A stretch of 64,000 nt of DNA from Bacteroidales bacterium M6. Its GTDB lineage: Bacteria; Bacteroidota; Bacteroidia; Bacteroidales; Muribaculaceae. The DNA lies in contig LUJQ01000074.1 in NCBI GenBank assembly GCA_001689485.1, forward strand, positions 46,760-110,759. The letters run 5' to 3'. Below are positions 23,583 through 32,928 of the stretch, piece by piece. How positions within the stretch are numbered: the stretch's first letter is position 1; each line of letters begins with the position of its first letter. A model generated the notes under the pieces. That model ran no database searches. It was not told where the DNA came from and saw only the letters and a program-made list of their open reading frames with translations. The position numbers and the translations under genes were made by a program.

Positions 23583-25370
23583 ATGGAAGAAAACTATATA
23601 GTGTCGGCGAGGAAGTACCGGCCATCGACATTTTCGTCGGTGGTGGGGCAGAAGGCGCTCACGGCCACGTTGCGTAATGCTATTGCAACCAACAGGCTGG
23701 CGCATGCCTATCTTTTCTGCGGGTCGCGCGGGGTGGGGAAGACTTCGTGTGCCCGTATTTTCGCCAAGACCATAAATTGCGAACATCCCACCCCTGAGGG
23801 TGACCCGTGTAACGAGTGCAGCTCGTGCCGGCAGTTCAACGAGAACCGTTCGCTGAATATATTGGAGCTTGACGCGGCGTCGAACAACAGTGTCAACGAC
23901 ATCCGCGAGCTTACCGACCAGGTGCTGGTGCCCCCTACGGAGGGTCGCTACCGCGTGTTTATCATCGACGAGGTGCATATGCTCTCGCAGGCGGCGTTTA
24001 ACGCGTTTCTGAAGACTTTGGAGGAACCGCCGTCGTATGTGATTTTCATCCTGGCCACCACCGAGAAGCATAAGATTATCCCCACCATCCTGTCGCGTTG
24101 CCAGATTTACGATTTCAGCCGCATCACCATTTCGGATATTATCGACCACTTGGAATATGTGGCCTCGCAAGAGGGGATTGCCACCGAACGTGCGGCATTG
24201 AATGTCATCGCGCAGAAAGCTGACGGGGCAATGCGCGACGCCTTGTCGATTTTCGACCAGGTGGCGGCTTCGTCATGCGGGAAGATTACCTACCAGTCGG
24301 CCATCGACAACCTCAACGTGCTCGACGAGCGCTATTATTCGCGCCTGCTCGACGCTTTCCGTTCCGGCAATGTGCCGCAGGCACTGTTGGTTTACAAGGA
24401 GGTGCGCGAGCATGGATTTGATTCGCATTTCTTTATCAACGGGCTTGCCCAATACCTGCGTGACCTCATGGTGGCACGCGAGCCGTCGACCCTTTCGCTG
24501 CTCGACACCGACGATTCGGTGAAGGAGCTGATGGCGCGGCAGGGAGCCGGGATGCAGCCCGAATTCTTTTATGCGGCGATGAGCCTGTGTAACGATGCCG
24601 ACCTGGCCTACCGCCAGGCATCGAGCAAGACATTCCTTGTGGAGCTTCTGCTCATCAAGCTGTGCCAACTATGCGGCCCCTCCCACGGCTTTAGCGGCGA
24701 CGGAGAGGGGCGGAAACTGCAAAAAATCGAGCCTGTAGGGGGTGGTGCCACGGCACCTGCGCCCGCACCGGCCACAACCGCCGCGCCAACACCATCACGG
24801 CCTTATCAAACGCCCGCATCGCGAAGCATGCCGACGGCGGCTGCCGAGCCTCCCCGCCCTTCAATACAGACCCCTCCCCAGGGTACGCCCAGGCGCACGG
24901 GAAGCGTGGCACGCGGGCATGTGTCGATGGCCGCAGCCATGCAGGAAAAAGCAGCACCGGCGGCGGCAACCGTGCAGCAGGCCGCGCAACGCAGGCGTGC
25001 CGCTTTCTCACATGACCAGCTTCTTGCCGCATGGGAGCGCTATATGGCTGCAAATCCTAAAGCCCACCTGCTGGTAAACACCATGCGGGCGCATATGCCT
25101 GCACCCGCCAACAATCCCTCGATGCCCGAGGCATATGTGGTGACTGTTGTAAACCCCGGCCAGGTGGAATTGTTGAACCAGGAAAAACCACGTCTGCTGC
25201 AATCGCTACGTGATGCCGTGGGTAATGATTTCCTCGATTTCCGCATCGACGTCGACGAAAATGCCGCAGCCCCCACTGCCTGGAGCGACCGGGATGTGCT
25301 CAACCACATGGTGGAGCGCTCACCCTATCTGGCCCAGTTCATCACCGACTTCAAATTCACGCTTTCCTGA
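23583..25370 (+). CDS. dnaX: DNA polymerase III subunits gamma/tau
   Basis: 595 residues from ATG 23583 (MEENYIVSARKYRPSTFSSVVGQ). An ATG two codons earlier (23577) is equally possible; anything further upstream overlaps kup and the promoter. The AAA+ clamp-loader ATPase has Walker A GSRGVGKTS (48-56), a zinc-binding module with four Cys (66, 76, 79, 82), Walker B VFIIDEVHML, and sensor 1 plus the Arg finger region ATTEKHKIIPTILSRCQ. Domain III runs to ~360. An Ala/Pro-rich linker (~380-480) leads to a tau-like tail. It loads the beta sliding clamp and couples the polymerases. Its end overlaps the convergent glycosyltransferase gene by 14 bp. Confidence 0.96.
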   Translation: MEENYIVSARKYRPSTFSSVVGQKALTATLRNAIATNRLAHAYLFCGSRGVGKTSCARIFAKTINCEHPTPEGDPCNECSSCRQFNENRSLNILELDAASNNSVNDIRELTDQVLVPPTEGRYRVFIIDEVHMLSQAAFNAFLKTLEEPPSYVIFILATTEKHKIIPTILSRCQIYDFSRITISDIIDHLEYVASQEGIATERAALNVIAQKADGAMRDALSIFDQVAASSCGKITYQSAIDNLNVLDERYYSRLLDAFRSGNVPQALLVYKEVREHGFDSHFFINGLAQYLRDLMVAREPSTLSLLDTDDSVKELMARQGAGMQPEFFYAAMSLCNDADLAYRQASSKTFLVELLLIKLCQLCGPSHGFSGDGEGRKLQKIEPVGGGATAPAPAPATTAAPTPSRPYQTPASRSMPTAAAEPPRPSIQTPPQGTPRRTGSVARGHVSMAAAMQEKAAPAAATVQQAAQRRRAAFSHDQLLAAWERYMAANPKAHLLVNTMRAHMPAPANNPSMPEAYVVTVVNPGQVELLNQEKPRLLQSLRDAVGNDFLDFRIDVDENAAAPTAWSDRDVLNHMVERSPYLAQFITDFKFTLS

Positions 25371-26631
25371 ACGCCTCGTCGAATAACTCAAGGAAACGGC
25401 CTGCGATTGCCGGTGCGGAGAAGCGGCTGGCGACGGAGGCGTGTTGTGCCGTGCGTGTGAAAGGGGCGCCTGTAAGCGGCAGGGCGCGGGCTAGGTTGGC
25501 GGCGATGGATTCTGCGGAACCATAGTCGGCTATGAAGCCGTTTTCGTTGTGTGTCACTATATCGCCCTGTCCCCCTTGGTTGAAAGTTACGGGGATTGCG
25601 CCCCCGGCCATCCCCTCCATAAGGGTTGCCCCCATCGTTTCAAAATGCGAGGTTGACAGCACCACCGATGCTGCCGAATAGAGCTGCCTGAGTTCCCCGG
25701 CATCCAGTTGGCCGGGCAGTCGGTAGGGCATTTTCAATCCGTTCAACATATCATGATCGCGGAGGGTGCCGAAAAACACCGCTTCGCATCCGTCGGCTTC
25801 CTGTGGATAGCGGTCACGGAAAAGATTCAACGCGGTCACGGCCATCGGGAGATTTTTCACAGGGTCGTCCAACCTGGCAGCACCCATCACAATCAGTCGG
25901 CGGTTTCCAAGGCTGTTGAGAAACGCCAGCTTTTCAGAGGTTGCATCACCGCGCGGTTCGGTGTAGGCAAGTTCTACGGGGAATGCATGCGGAATCACGT
26001 CAATCCCCTTTCCCCTGAGCAGGGAGCTACGTAGTGCCATATCACGTTGCCAGGAGCTTACTGTTATGAAACGGATAGGGCTTTGGCCGATAACGCGCAT
26101 TTTCCGCTCCCATATCCTGTGCGAAAGGTCGCCCTGGCTTTTCTTCCGATGCAGCAGTGGGCATAGCCCGCAACCAACCTCGAACCTGGAGCAACCGCCC
26201 GGCGGCAGGTGGCATATGCCGGTGGCGCACCAAAGGTCGTGCATCCACCAGAACACCGGTTTCCCGGTGTGACAAAGGTTTTTCAGTTGCGGCAACGACA
26301 GGAATCCCTGGTTAATCCACCCGAGCACTATCACATCGGCATCGCGCACCCACGGATGCCCGCAAACGTCGGCACCGAAACTCCCGGTCGACACCTTCCA
26401 CAAATCCCCCATGTCGAAGCCGTTGTTGATGAAAACCTCGCCACGTTCAAGAACCTTGGCAACCTTGCGGCGCGTCTGGCCTACCTGTGCGACATAATCG
26501 TCGGTGCCGTCCTTCCTGCCTACAACCATCCGTGCATCCACCCCTGCCGAGCGCAATGCCTCGACAAGGCGCAGGGTGACGATGGCCGCCCCGCCGAGTT
26601 TGTCGTTGGTACTTAGAAACACCACCTTCAT
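25357..26631 (-). CDS. Glycosyltransferase, GT-B fold (family 4-like)
   Basis: 424 residues. The Rossmann start is MKVVFLSTNDKLGGAAIVTLRLVEALR with a donor/acceptor G-G-A-A loop. A Cys-rich insertion at ~130-165 (WWMHDLWCATGIC, GCSRFEVGCGLCPL) resembles the WcaC-type colanic acid transferases. The C-terminal half holds MGAARLDDPVKN and the donor-sugar E-x7-E-like motif around SHFETMGATLMEGMAGGAIPV. It probably adds a sugar to a lipid-linked glycan. It overlaps the flippase gene by 4 bp (ATGA), so the two are coupled and likely serve one surface polysaccharide. No further sugar genes are nearby. The 3' end overlaps dnaX convergently. Confidence 0.9.
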   Translation of the reverse strand: MKVVFLSTNDKLGGAAIVTLRLVEALRSAGVDARMVVGRKDGTDDYVAQVGQTRRKVAKVLERGEVFINNGFDMGDLWKVSTGSFGADVCGHPWVRDADVIVLGWINQGFLSLPQLKNLCHTGKPVFWWMHDLWCATGICHLPPGGCSRFEVGCGLCPLLHRKKSQGDLSHRIWERKMRVIGQSPIRFITVSSWQRDMALRSSLLRGKGIDVIPHAFPVELAYTEPRGDATSEKLAFLNSLGNRRLIVMGAARLDDPVKNLPMAVTALNLFRDRYPQEADGCEAVFFGTLRDHDMLNGLKMPYRLPGQLDAGELRQLYSAASVVLSTSHFETMGATLMEGMAGGAIPVTFNQGGQGDIVTHNENGFIADYGSAESIAANLARALPLTGAPFTRTAQHASVASRFSAPAIAGRFLELFDEAFRKA

Positions 26632-28112
26632 GCCGTCCGACCTTTAAGCCCGTGTTTCCTGAACTCAGCCACATAGACCACCCCGCCATACACTGCCAGA
26701 AGCAACACCCTTGTGGAAAAGTCAATCACGTCGGAACCTGTAGCGGTGAGTGCCGATATGCCCCATAAGGCCATGGCTGCGGCAAAATAGAAAAGAAGCC
26801 GGGGAATGTCGTAACCCACCGGGTGCTTCACCCTCCCGACAAGGTAGCTTGCCACCATCATCAGGCCATAGCAGCAGAATGCCGCCCAGGCGCATGCCAT
26901 GTAGCCGTAGGCCGGTACGAAAGCGATGTTCAAAGCCAGTGTCACCACCAGCCCCATAAGCGAGAACCATGTGCCCCATATGGTGCGGTCGGTAATCTTG
27001 TACCATAATGACAGGTTGAAGAATATTCCGAAAAACAGCTCAGCCATCATTACCACCGGCACAACCTTCAACCCTTCGAAATAGGCCGGTGAGATAAAAT
27101 ATTTCAAAACCGGGAGGAAGAACATCACCCCCAGGAAGATGAACAGCCCGAAAATAACGAACCAGGTCATGGCGTCGCTGTAGGCTTTATCCTTATTGCC
27201 CCCTTTAGCGGTGTCGCGTGCGAAGATAAACGGCTCATAAGCAAAGCGGAATGCCTGGATAAACATCACCATCACTATGGCTATCTTGTAGTTGGCGCCA
27301 TATATACCCAGCCCCGCCATGGCCTCGGCCTTGTCGGGAACAAGCATCGGGTAGAGAATCTTGTCGATGGTCTGGTTCATAATCCCCGCTATGCCTATAA
27401 TCAACAGCGGGAATGAATAGCGCAGCATTTCGCGGAGCAGCCGCCCGTTGAAGTTATAGTTTTCGGCAAATATTTCGGGAATCACCAGAAGCAATGTAAC
27501 GAGCGAGCTGATAAGGTTGGCAAGGAAGATATATCCCACACCGAACGAGGGGTCGTAGAACCAGGCAATCCATTCCGGCGAATGTTGCCAGATAACAGGG
27601 CATAGCAGTATGAAAAACAGGTTGAAGGCTATGTTTACGCCTATATTCACCAGCTTGAGGGTGGCGAACCTGACCGGGCGGCTCTTATAACGGAGATAGG
27701 CGAACGGCACCGATGTGTAGGCATCCACACCGACTGCGATAACCATCATCCATATGAACGACGGGTGCCCGGGGCATTCGAGCCAGCGGGCAATAGAGGG
27801 CGACAGCAGGCATCCGGCAATGATGAACAGTGCGGAGCTGGCCCCGAGCGACAACAGCGTTGTGGTGTAGACCTGCCCCGGATCGCGCCACCGCTCATGG
27901 TTGGCAAACCGGAAAAAACCGGTTTCCATTCCGTAAGTAAGTATAATCAGCGTCAGTGCCACATAGGCATACAGGTTGGTCACTATGCCATATTCCGCTG
28001 CCGCGAAGCAATAGGTGTACATCGGCACGAGGCACCAGTTGAGAAACCGCCCGACGATGCTGCTTAACCCGTAGATTGCCGTGTCCTTGAACAAACTTTT
28101 GATTCCTGCCAT
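26628..28112 (-). CDS. Polysaccharide flippase, Wzx/MOP superfamily
   Basis: 494 residues from ATG 28112 (MAGIKSLFKDTAIYGLSSIVGRFLNW); an ATG two codons upstream is in frame but less likely. About fourteen hydrophobic helices span the protein, with the MOP-superfamily opening DTAIYGLSSIVGRFLNWCLVPMYT. Short charged loops such as FARDTAKGGNKDKAYSDAMTW occur between helices. Wzx proteins translocate undecaprenyl-linked oligosaccharide units to the periplasmic face. It is the first gene of a two-gene operon with the glycosyltransferase and has a good promoter at 28164-28195. No polymerase or ligase is present here. Confidence 0.9.
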   Translation of the reverse strand: MAGIKSLFKDTAIYGLSSIVGRFLNWCLVPMYTYCFAAAEYGIVTNLYAYVALTLIILTYGMETGFFRFANHERWRDPGQVYTTTLLSLGASSALFIIAGCLLSPSIARWLECPGHPSFIWMMVIAVGVDAYTSVPFAYLRYKSRPVRFATLKLVNIGVNIAFNLFFILLCPVIWQHSPEWIAWFYDPSFGVGYIFLANLISSLVTLLLVIPEIFAENYNFNGRLLREMLRYSFPLLIIGIAGIMNQTIDKILYPMLVPDKAEAMAGLGIYGANYKIAIVMVMFIQAFRFAYEPFIFARDTAKGGNKDKAYSDAMTWFVIFGLFIFLGVMFFLPVLKYFISPAYFEGLKVVPVVMMAELFFGIFFNLSLWYKITDRTIWGTWFSLMGLVVTLALNIAFVPAYGYMACAWAAFCCYGLMMVASYLVGRVKHPVGYDIPRLLFYFAAAMALWGISALTATGSDVIDFSTRVLLLAVYGGVVYVAEFRKHGLKGRTA

Positions 28113-28163
28113 AAGCAATTGCCTGATTGCGTAGATTGTTTTGGTGTTTTTGAGCTATATTAT

Positions 28164-28195
28164 GCAAAGATAGGGTGTTTGCATAACAAGGCAAA
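28164..28195 (-). promoter_or_regulatory. Promoter of the flippase-glycosyltransferase operon
   Basis: On the minus strand TTTG (28195-28192), 19 bp, then TATCTTTGC (28172-28164). The expected leader is about 48 nt to the ATG at 28112. Confidence 0.65.
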
Positions 28196-28196
28196 G

Positions 28197-28228
28197 AAGT
28201 CCTCCCGACTTTTTCGTCAGAAGGACTT
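28197..28228 (-). terminator. Hairpin after the 1070-residue surface protein gene
   Basis: AAGTCCT (28197-28203) and AGGACTT (28222-28228) pair, with GAC/GTC inside. It lies 54 bp after the stop of the minus-strand gene and just before the flippase promoter. Confidence 0.5.
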
Positions 28229-28281
28229 CCTTGATGGTTGTAAACCCTTTTGTGAAAGGACGTTTTAGTTGTCCTGTAGGA

Positions 28282-31200
28282 TTACAGGACGGCTTTCATT
28301 GTTTTCCCGTCGGCCTGGATGATGTATATGCCGGTGGGAAGCGTGAATGACTCATCCCCGCATACGGTGGTTTTCAGAACCGTTACACCGTCGATGCCGA
28401 ATACGGTAAGGGCGGTGGGGGCAGGCGAACTTACGTTCAGCACACCGTGCCCGGTGGTTATCGTGCATGAGGTGGCGGTTACCGTGGATATGCCGCTGTT
28501 GGCAATCGAGACACCTTTGCTTGCGTTGGATGTGCCCCTGTCGTAGACTACGGCGACACGGTAGGTGTTGTTGCCTTGTGGCATTTCATTGTCGGTGAAG
28601 GTTGTTTCCTTTACGGGGGTATCGTTTATCTTGGCCCCGTTGCGGAACACATCGTAACCTTGGATTTTAAGGGATGCGTCGACCGGCACATATGACACGT
28701 TGTCAACCATAAGCCCCATCTGTTCCGCCCCTGTGTAACGGATGCAGAAATAACGGGCGTCGTCCGGCAGCTTTGCTTCGATTGATGCCCATTCGCCTGA
28801 GGCTTTTTCCTGTCGGATAAGGATGAAGTCGTCAGGCGACGTGCTTTTCGGAGAATACATGATTTCGTATGTCTCGCTATCGCTGATATCATCGATACCT
28901 TTGACCATGAAGCTTATTGATGTCCCTCCGGTCACTTCTGGTGAAATAAGGTAGTCGTTGTTTACCGGCGGGGTAAAGAAGTCGTCATAGAGGTTTGCAA
29001 GCCATGAGATGAAGCATTGCTGGCCGTCGTAGGGTGTAAGGCTTCCATAGTTGTCGAAGTCGAATCCGAAGAGTTCGTATGGCGACCATACCATGAAGGC
29101 TTGGTTCTCCCCTCTGTGTTCCCATTCGGGGAGGTCGGTGTAATAACCGCTCAGGAGCCTGTCGCCGTCATGGGTAGTCCATTGCCCGAAGTCGGTGATG
29201 GCGAACGGTTCGTATTCTTCCGCGCCGTCGACCACCGGGGTCATATCCGGGAGTTGTGGGGCTTCCCAGGTGAGCACTGCCTGTCCGTTTTCATTTTTGC
29301 CGGTGATTGTGGTCACTATGGGGTAGAACGAACCTTTGGTTGTGGTGTTAATCGTCGAGGTTCGGTTGTTGTCGGTCTGTTCGTCTTTCGGGTAGTCGAT
29401 GGCTGCGTAGAACGAGTTTTCGTCATATACATGGGCGGCGTTAAGGCTGACCTCGAAAGGCATATACACTGATTCCCCGGGTTGGAGTTTGTTGCCGTTG
29501 GCTGATTTTACCGCTTGCCCGTCCTTGTAGAGGGTTACGGTGTAGTTTTCAGCGGGTTCAAGTCCCCGGTTGATATATTTTACATAGAATGTCGCCTTTT
29601 CCCCGAGGGTCAGGGTGGCCGGGCCGGTAAAGTCTTCTACGGCCAGGTCGTGGGTGTACTGCTCGTCGATGCGGATGTTGTCGATGAAGAAGTACATCCA
29701 GTCGTTGTCGGTCTGCCCGCGGAATCCGAACTGCACGGTTTCAGCATCCTTGTAGTCTGAGAGCAGGAATCTGTGTTCTACCCATCCGTAGGTGTGATAC
29801 CCTGCGGTAATCGGGTCGGACAGAGGTTCGAACTCGCCACCGTTGCGTGAGATTTCCACAATCATCCGTGTCATACCGTTGTCGGCTGCAACGCTTTCTT
29901 CCTCCCAATGGAACATGTATAGGCTCAGTACCGGATTCTTGGATGCAGAGAGGTCGAACACCGGCGATTTAAGGCGGCTGTCGGTTTCGCCACCCCAGTA
30001 GGAATAGAAACGGGTAAGCCCGTTGTCGTGGTCTTGCGACGATACGCCCCGGTCGGCGTCATCGCGGGTGCATTCCCAGCTGAACGAACCTTCAATCGGG
30101 TCGGTGAGCCATGGGTTGAGCCTTAGTTTGCCGTAGGGGAAGGATTCTTGTTCGGGAACAACGTAGGGTTTCCCTACAGCTATGATTTCTGCCTCCGAAG
30201 AGCCTTTGCCGGCTGGATTGCATGCGGCTACGGCATAGAAATAGCTGTCCTGGACAGCCGCGATGTTGCTGCCGGGTTCCTTATCCTCATATGATGTGCC
30301 GGTCAGCCCCTCTGCGATGGGGAGCATCTCTTTCGACGAGCGGCCTCGGAATACGGTGTAGGTCACATCGGATGGGTTGAAGTAGACCCCTTCATGGGCG
30401 CCTTCCTTTACCTCTGTCCATTCAATCCTGACTTTCATGTTGCGGTCGAAAGTCCTGATGGCGGTTATTGACGGGTTTTTAGGGACGTCCTGACCTACCC
30501 ATACCGTTTTTTCTGCCGTGATACCATCGGCATCACCATATTTGGCCATTACGGTGTAGGTGTTTTCACCCGGCGCGGGTGATTCGTCAGTCCAACGGAA
30601 TTCGCTTCCGGGGGCGGCCTTCCGTTCATGAACGTTATTGCCGTTACGAGATATAACCATGTTGATATCGTCGGTGATAGGCGCTCCGTTGGCAAGGGAG
30701 GATGGCACAATGCAGCTCAGTTCGGCCTTCATTGTCCCTGCTGCCCCGGCAACAACTGCCAGTTTGGCCGGTGCTTCAGGCACAAGGCTCGACATCCCTG
30801 CTGTGACGTTTAATGAGAACAGGTTGAAGTAGAAACTTTCCTTGGTGCTGTAGTTGTACAGTCCCACATAGTAATCCCCTTCTTCTTTGACCGAGAAATC
30901 ACATTTGTAGGGTGTCATCCAGCTTTCGTTGATGTCTTTGAGATCCATTATCTCATGATGGGTCGCAGGGTCGGTGCTGGTGCCTATGGTTACCCTCAGG
31001 TTGGAGGGTGCGCCCATGTTCACTGCGATTTCCAGGTTGTAGATGTTTTTACCGTCAAGGTGGAGCGGTGGCGAGATTAGCCAGTCGTTACCCGGTGCGG
31101 TGTTGTCGGTGCAGAACTGTATGAGCGATTCGTCCTCTTTCCAGAACCAGCAGTTCTTCACCGAATTTCCGTCGCCGTAACCGTCGTTATCCACGTCGAT

Positions 31201-31494
31201 TACGGTGTATCTTTCCCTGGTTGCGTCGCCGTCGGCGAAGTTGTCAGAGAAAGGCAGTGTGAATGCTTCCACAGTTTTTTGCATGGCCTTGCGGGACCCG
31301 TTTGCGCTCTGCGGTTTGAAAATGCCGGGGACAGACTGTGTCGGGAGCGCATGGTTTGCAGCCCGGTTGTGATACGGGGCCGGATGTCTCTGACGTAGAG
31401 GTGCCGTAGCACCGTCATCTGCCGTTGCGAACACGGGCAACCCGGAAAGGCAGATTGCCCCTCCGAGAATCATAAGCCTGGTAAAGGTGTTCAT
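28282..31494 (-). CDS. Large secreted surface protein with choice-of-anchor/Fn3-like modules
   Basis: 1070 residues with signal peptide (MNTFTRLMILGGAICLSGLPVFA). Two cleaved-adhesin/choice-of-anchor J-like beta-jelly-roll domains are visible: ~85-235 (LPFSDNFADGD...WLISPPLHLDG) and ~800-960 (ISWLANLYDDF...NDYLISPEVTGG). A third similar region lies at ~450-610 (FSWECTRDD...SPVFDLSASKNP...FFIDNIRID). Fibronectin III-like and CARDB-like repeats lie between. The C-terminus (~1000-1070) looks like a T9SS type A-like sorting domain: LTVFGIDGVTVLKTT...LPTGIYIIQADGKTMKAVL. It is probably a surface-exposed adhesin or glycan-binding protein; no catalytic motif was identified. It belongs to the same class as the 1063-residue protein at 37506. 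Confidence 0.82.
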   Translation of the reverse strand: MNTFTRLMILGGAICLSGLPVFATADDGATAPLRQRHPAPYHNRAANHALPTQSVPGIFKPQSANGSRKAMQKTVEAFTLPFSDNFADGDATRERYTVIDVDNDGYGDGNSVKNCWFWKEDESLIQFCTDNTAPGNDWLISPPLHLDGKNIYNLEIAVNMGAPSNLRVTIGTSTDPATHHEIMDLKDINESWMTPYKCDFSVKEEGDYYVGLYNYSTKESFYFNLFSLNVTAGMSSLVPEAPAKLAVVAGAAGTMKAELSCIVPSSLANGAPITDDINMVISRNGNNVHERKAAPGSEFRWTDESPAPGENTYTVMAKYGDADGITAEKTVWVGQDVPKNPSITAIRTFDRNMKVRIEWTEVKEGAHEGVYFNPSDVTYTVFRGRSSKEMLPIAEGLTGTSYEDKEPGSNIAAVQDSYFYAVAACNPAGKGSSEAEIIAVGKPYVVPEQESFPYGKLRLNPWLTDPIEGSFSWECTRDDADRGVSSQDHDNGLTRFYSYWGGETDSRLKSPVFDLSASKNPVLSLYMFHWEEESVAADNGMTRMIVEISRNGGEFEPLSDPITAGYHTYGWVEHRFLLSDYKDAETVQFGFRGQTDNDWMYFFIDNIRIDEQYTHDLAVEDFTGPATLTLGEKATFYVKYINRGLEPAENYTVTLYKDGQAVKSANGNKLQPGESVYMPFEVSLNAAHVYDENSFYAAIDYPKDEQTDNNRTSTINTTTKGSFYPIVTTITGKNENGQAVLTWEAPQLPDMTPVVDGAEEYEPFAITDFGQWTTHDGDRLLSGYYTDLPEWEHRGENQAFMVWSPYELFGFDFDNYGSLTPYDGQQCFISWLANLYDDFFTPPVNNDYLISPEVTGGTSISFMVKGIDDISDSETYEIMYSPKSTSPDDFILIRQEKASGEWASIEAKLPDDARYFCIRYTGAEQMGLMVDNVSYVPVDASLKIQGYDVFRNGAKINDTPVKETTFTDNEMPQGNNTYRVAVVYDRGTSNASKGVSIANSGISTVTATSCTITTGHGVLNVSSPAPTALTVFGIDGVTVLKTTVCGDESFTLPTGIYIIQADGKTMKAVL

Positions 31495-31578
31495 GTGTTT
31501 GAGTTGGGATTGTTTTAGGGGGTTATTAAAATGTGAATATTGGTTCGAAAGGCTGTGCTGTAACCAGATTGTTTGAAG

Positions 31579-31626
31579 TTAAGTAAGTCGTGGAAATTAT
31601 TTTATATTGTCTGCGACTTACTTATG
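31579..31626 (-). repeat. Intergenic inverted-repeat element, copy A
   Basis: On the minus strand CATAAGTAAGTC opens and ATTTCCACGACTTACTT closes a 48-bp element, whose ends (AAGTAAGTCG and CGACTTACTT) are exact inverse copies. A longer relative lies at 40708-40780 in the same orientation relative to the preceding gene. The surrounding 333-bp gap 31495-31827 has no gene. Confidence 0.7.
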
Positions 31627-31721
31627 ACCTGGTTTTTATAGCTTCGGTGCGTTTCTCGCTGATTGTGTGTAAAATTAACAAAAAGAAATTATCGCCTGGT
31701 TTGTTTGATATTATTTAACTT

Positions 31722-31764
31722 TTAACGGCCATTGTGGATTCCGGGAATTCACAATGGCCGTTAA
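31722..31764. terminator. Long hairpin downstream of ruvB
   Basis: TTAACGGCCATTGTG (31722-31736) is inverted exactly at 31750-31764, and the pairing continues inward (GATTCC with GGAATT, one G-U) to a nearly closed loop, about 20 bp. It lies 64 bp after the ruvB stop (minus strand). There is no strong T-run, so processing or termination are both possible. Confidence 0.6.
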
Positions 31765-31827
31765 GATACAATTAAGTTTAATAGATATAGTAATCCTTAT
31801 GATTCAGGTTGTTATGATTGTATGTGC

Positions 31828-32859
31828 CTAATCTTTTTCGGAGAATAGGCCGCCCATTGCCGGGTGCTTCATTCCCAGGTGGTGCCATGCCAGTTCTGTG
31901 ACCTCGCGGCCGCGCGGTGTACGTTTCAGGAATCCCTCCTTGATAAGGAAGGGTTCGTAGACGTCCTCGATAGTGCCAGGGTCCTCCCCTAGGGCTGTGG
32001 CAATGGTGGTAAGTCCCACTGGGCCGCCGCGGAACTTGGTAATCATCGTCAGCAGGATTTTGTTGTCGATTTCGTTAAGGCCGTATCGGTCGATGTTGAG
32101 TGCCTCAAGCCCGTAACGGGAAATTTCCGGGTCGATAATCCCCGACCCTTTGACCTGTGCGAAATCGCGCACACGCCTCAGCAGGGCGTTGGCAATTCGG
32201 GGTGTGCCGCGCGAGCGCATTGCTATTTCGTGAGCCGCCTCCCCGCTGCATTTCACCCCCAGGAGCCTTGCCGAACGCAGGATGATGCGCTCCAGCACCT
32301 CGTGGTCGTAATATTCCAGGTGGCAGTCGATGCCGAACCGCGCACGCAGCGGCGGCGTAAGCAAACCGCTGCGTGTGGTTGCCCCTACGAGGGTGAACGG
32401 GTTCAGTGAGAGCTGCACCGACCTCGCCCCGGGGCCTTTGTCAATCATTATGTCGATTCTGTAATCCTCCATGGCGGAATACAGATATTCCTCGACGGTG
32501 TGGCTCAGGCGGTGAATCTCGTCGATAAACAGCACATCGTTCTCTTCGAGCGATGTCAGAATCCCCGCCAGGTCGCCTGGTTTGTCGAGCACGGGGCCTG
32601 ATGTAACCTTGAACCCGACCCCCAGTTCGTTGGCGATAATTGCCGACAGTGTGGTTTTGCCAAGCCCCGGTGGGCCGTGGAGGAGCAGATGATCGAGCGG
32701 TTCGCCGCGCATACGCGCAGCTGTGACGAACACCTGCAGGTTCTCCACAATCTTATCCTGCCCGGCAAACGCTTCGAAGCGTCCGGGGCGCAGGGCGCGC
32801 TCGTAGTCGCCGTCGCGCTCAACGGCGCTGTTGTGTATGTCGAAATCCTGTTGTTCCAT
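31828..32859 (-). CDS. ruvB: Holliday junction branch-migration DNA helicase RuvB
   Basis: 343 residues, standard RuvB size. It begins with the RuvB-typical [22 protein letters not shown] (~24-45). Walker A is [20 protein letters not shown] (~64-83), Walker B is [10 protein letters not shown], sensor 1 and the Arg-finger segment are [21 protein letters not shown], and the C-terminal winged-helix domain ends with [16 protein letters not shown]. With RuvA and RuvC it drives branch migration and resolution of recombination intermediates; neither ruvA nor ruvC is adjacent. It lies 69 bp downstream of the restriction endonuclease gene on the same strand, but the change in base composition argues that the restriction-modification pair was inserted upstream of it. 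Confidence 0.97.
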   Translation of the reverse strand: MEQQDFDIHNSAVERDGDYERALRPGRFEAFAGQDKIVENLQVFVTAARMRGEPLDHLLLHGPPGLGKTTLSAIIANELGVGFKVTSGPVLDKPGDLAGILTSLEENDVLFIDEIHRLSHTVEEYLYSAMEDYRIDIMIDKGPGARSVQLSLNPFTLVGATTRSGLLTPPLRARFGIDCHLEYYDHEVLERIILRSARLLGVKCSGEAAHEIAMRSRGTPRIANALLRRVRDFAQVKGSGIIDPEISRYGLEALNIDRYGLNEIDNKILLTMITKFRGGPVGLTTIATALGEDPGTIEDVYEPFLIKEGFLKRTPRGREVTELAWHHLGMKHPAMGGLFSEKD

Positions 32860-32928
32860 TCCGGTTAATAGACTGTAGGAATATTTTTAAGTTTATGTTT
32901 ATGGAGGTATCAGTGAGAATAATGGGTA

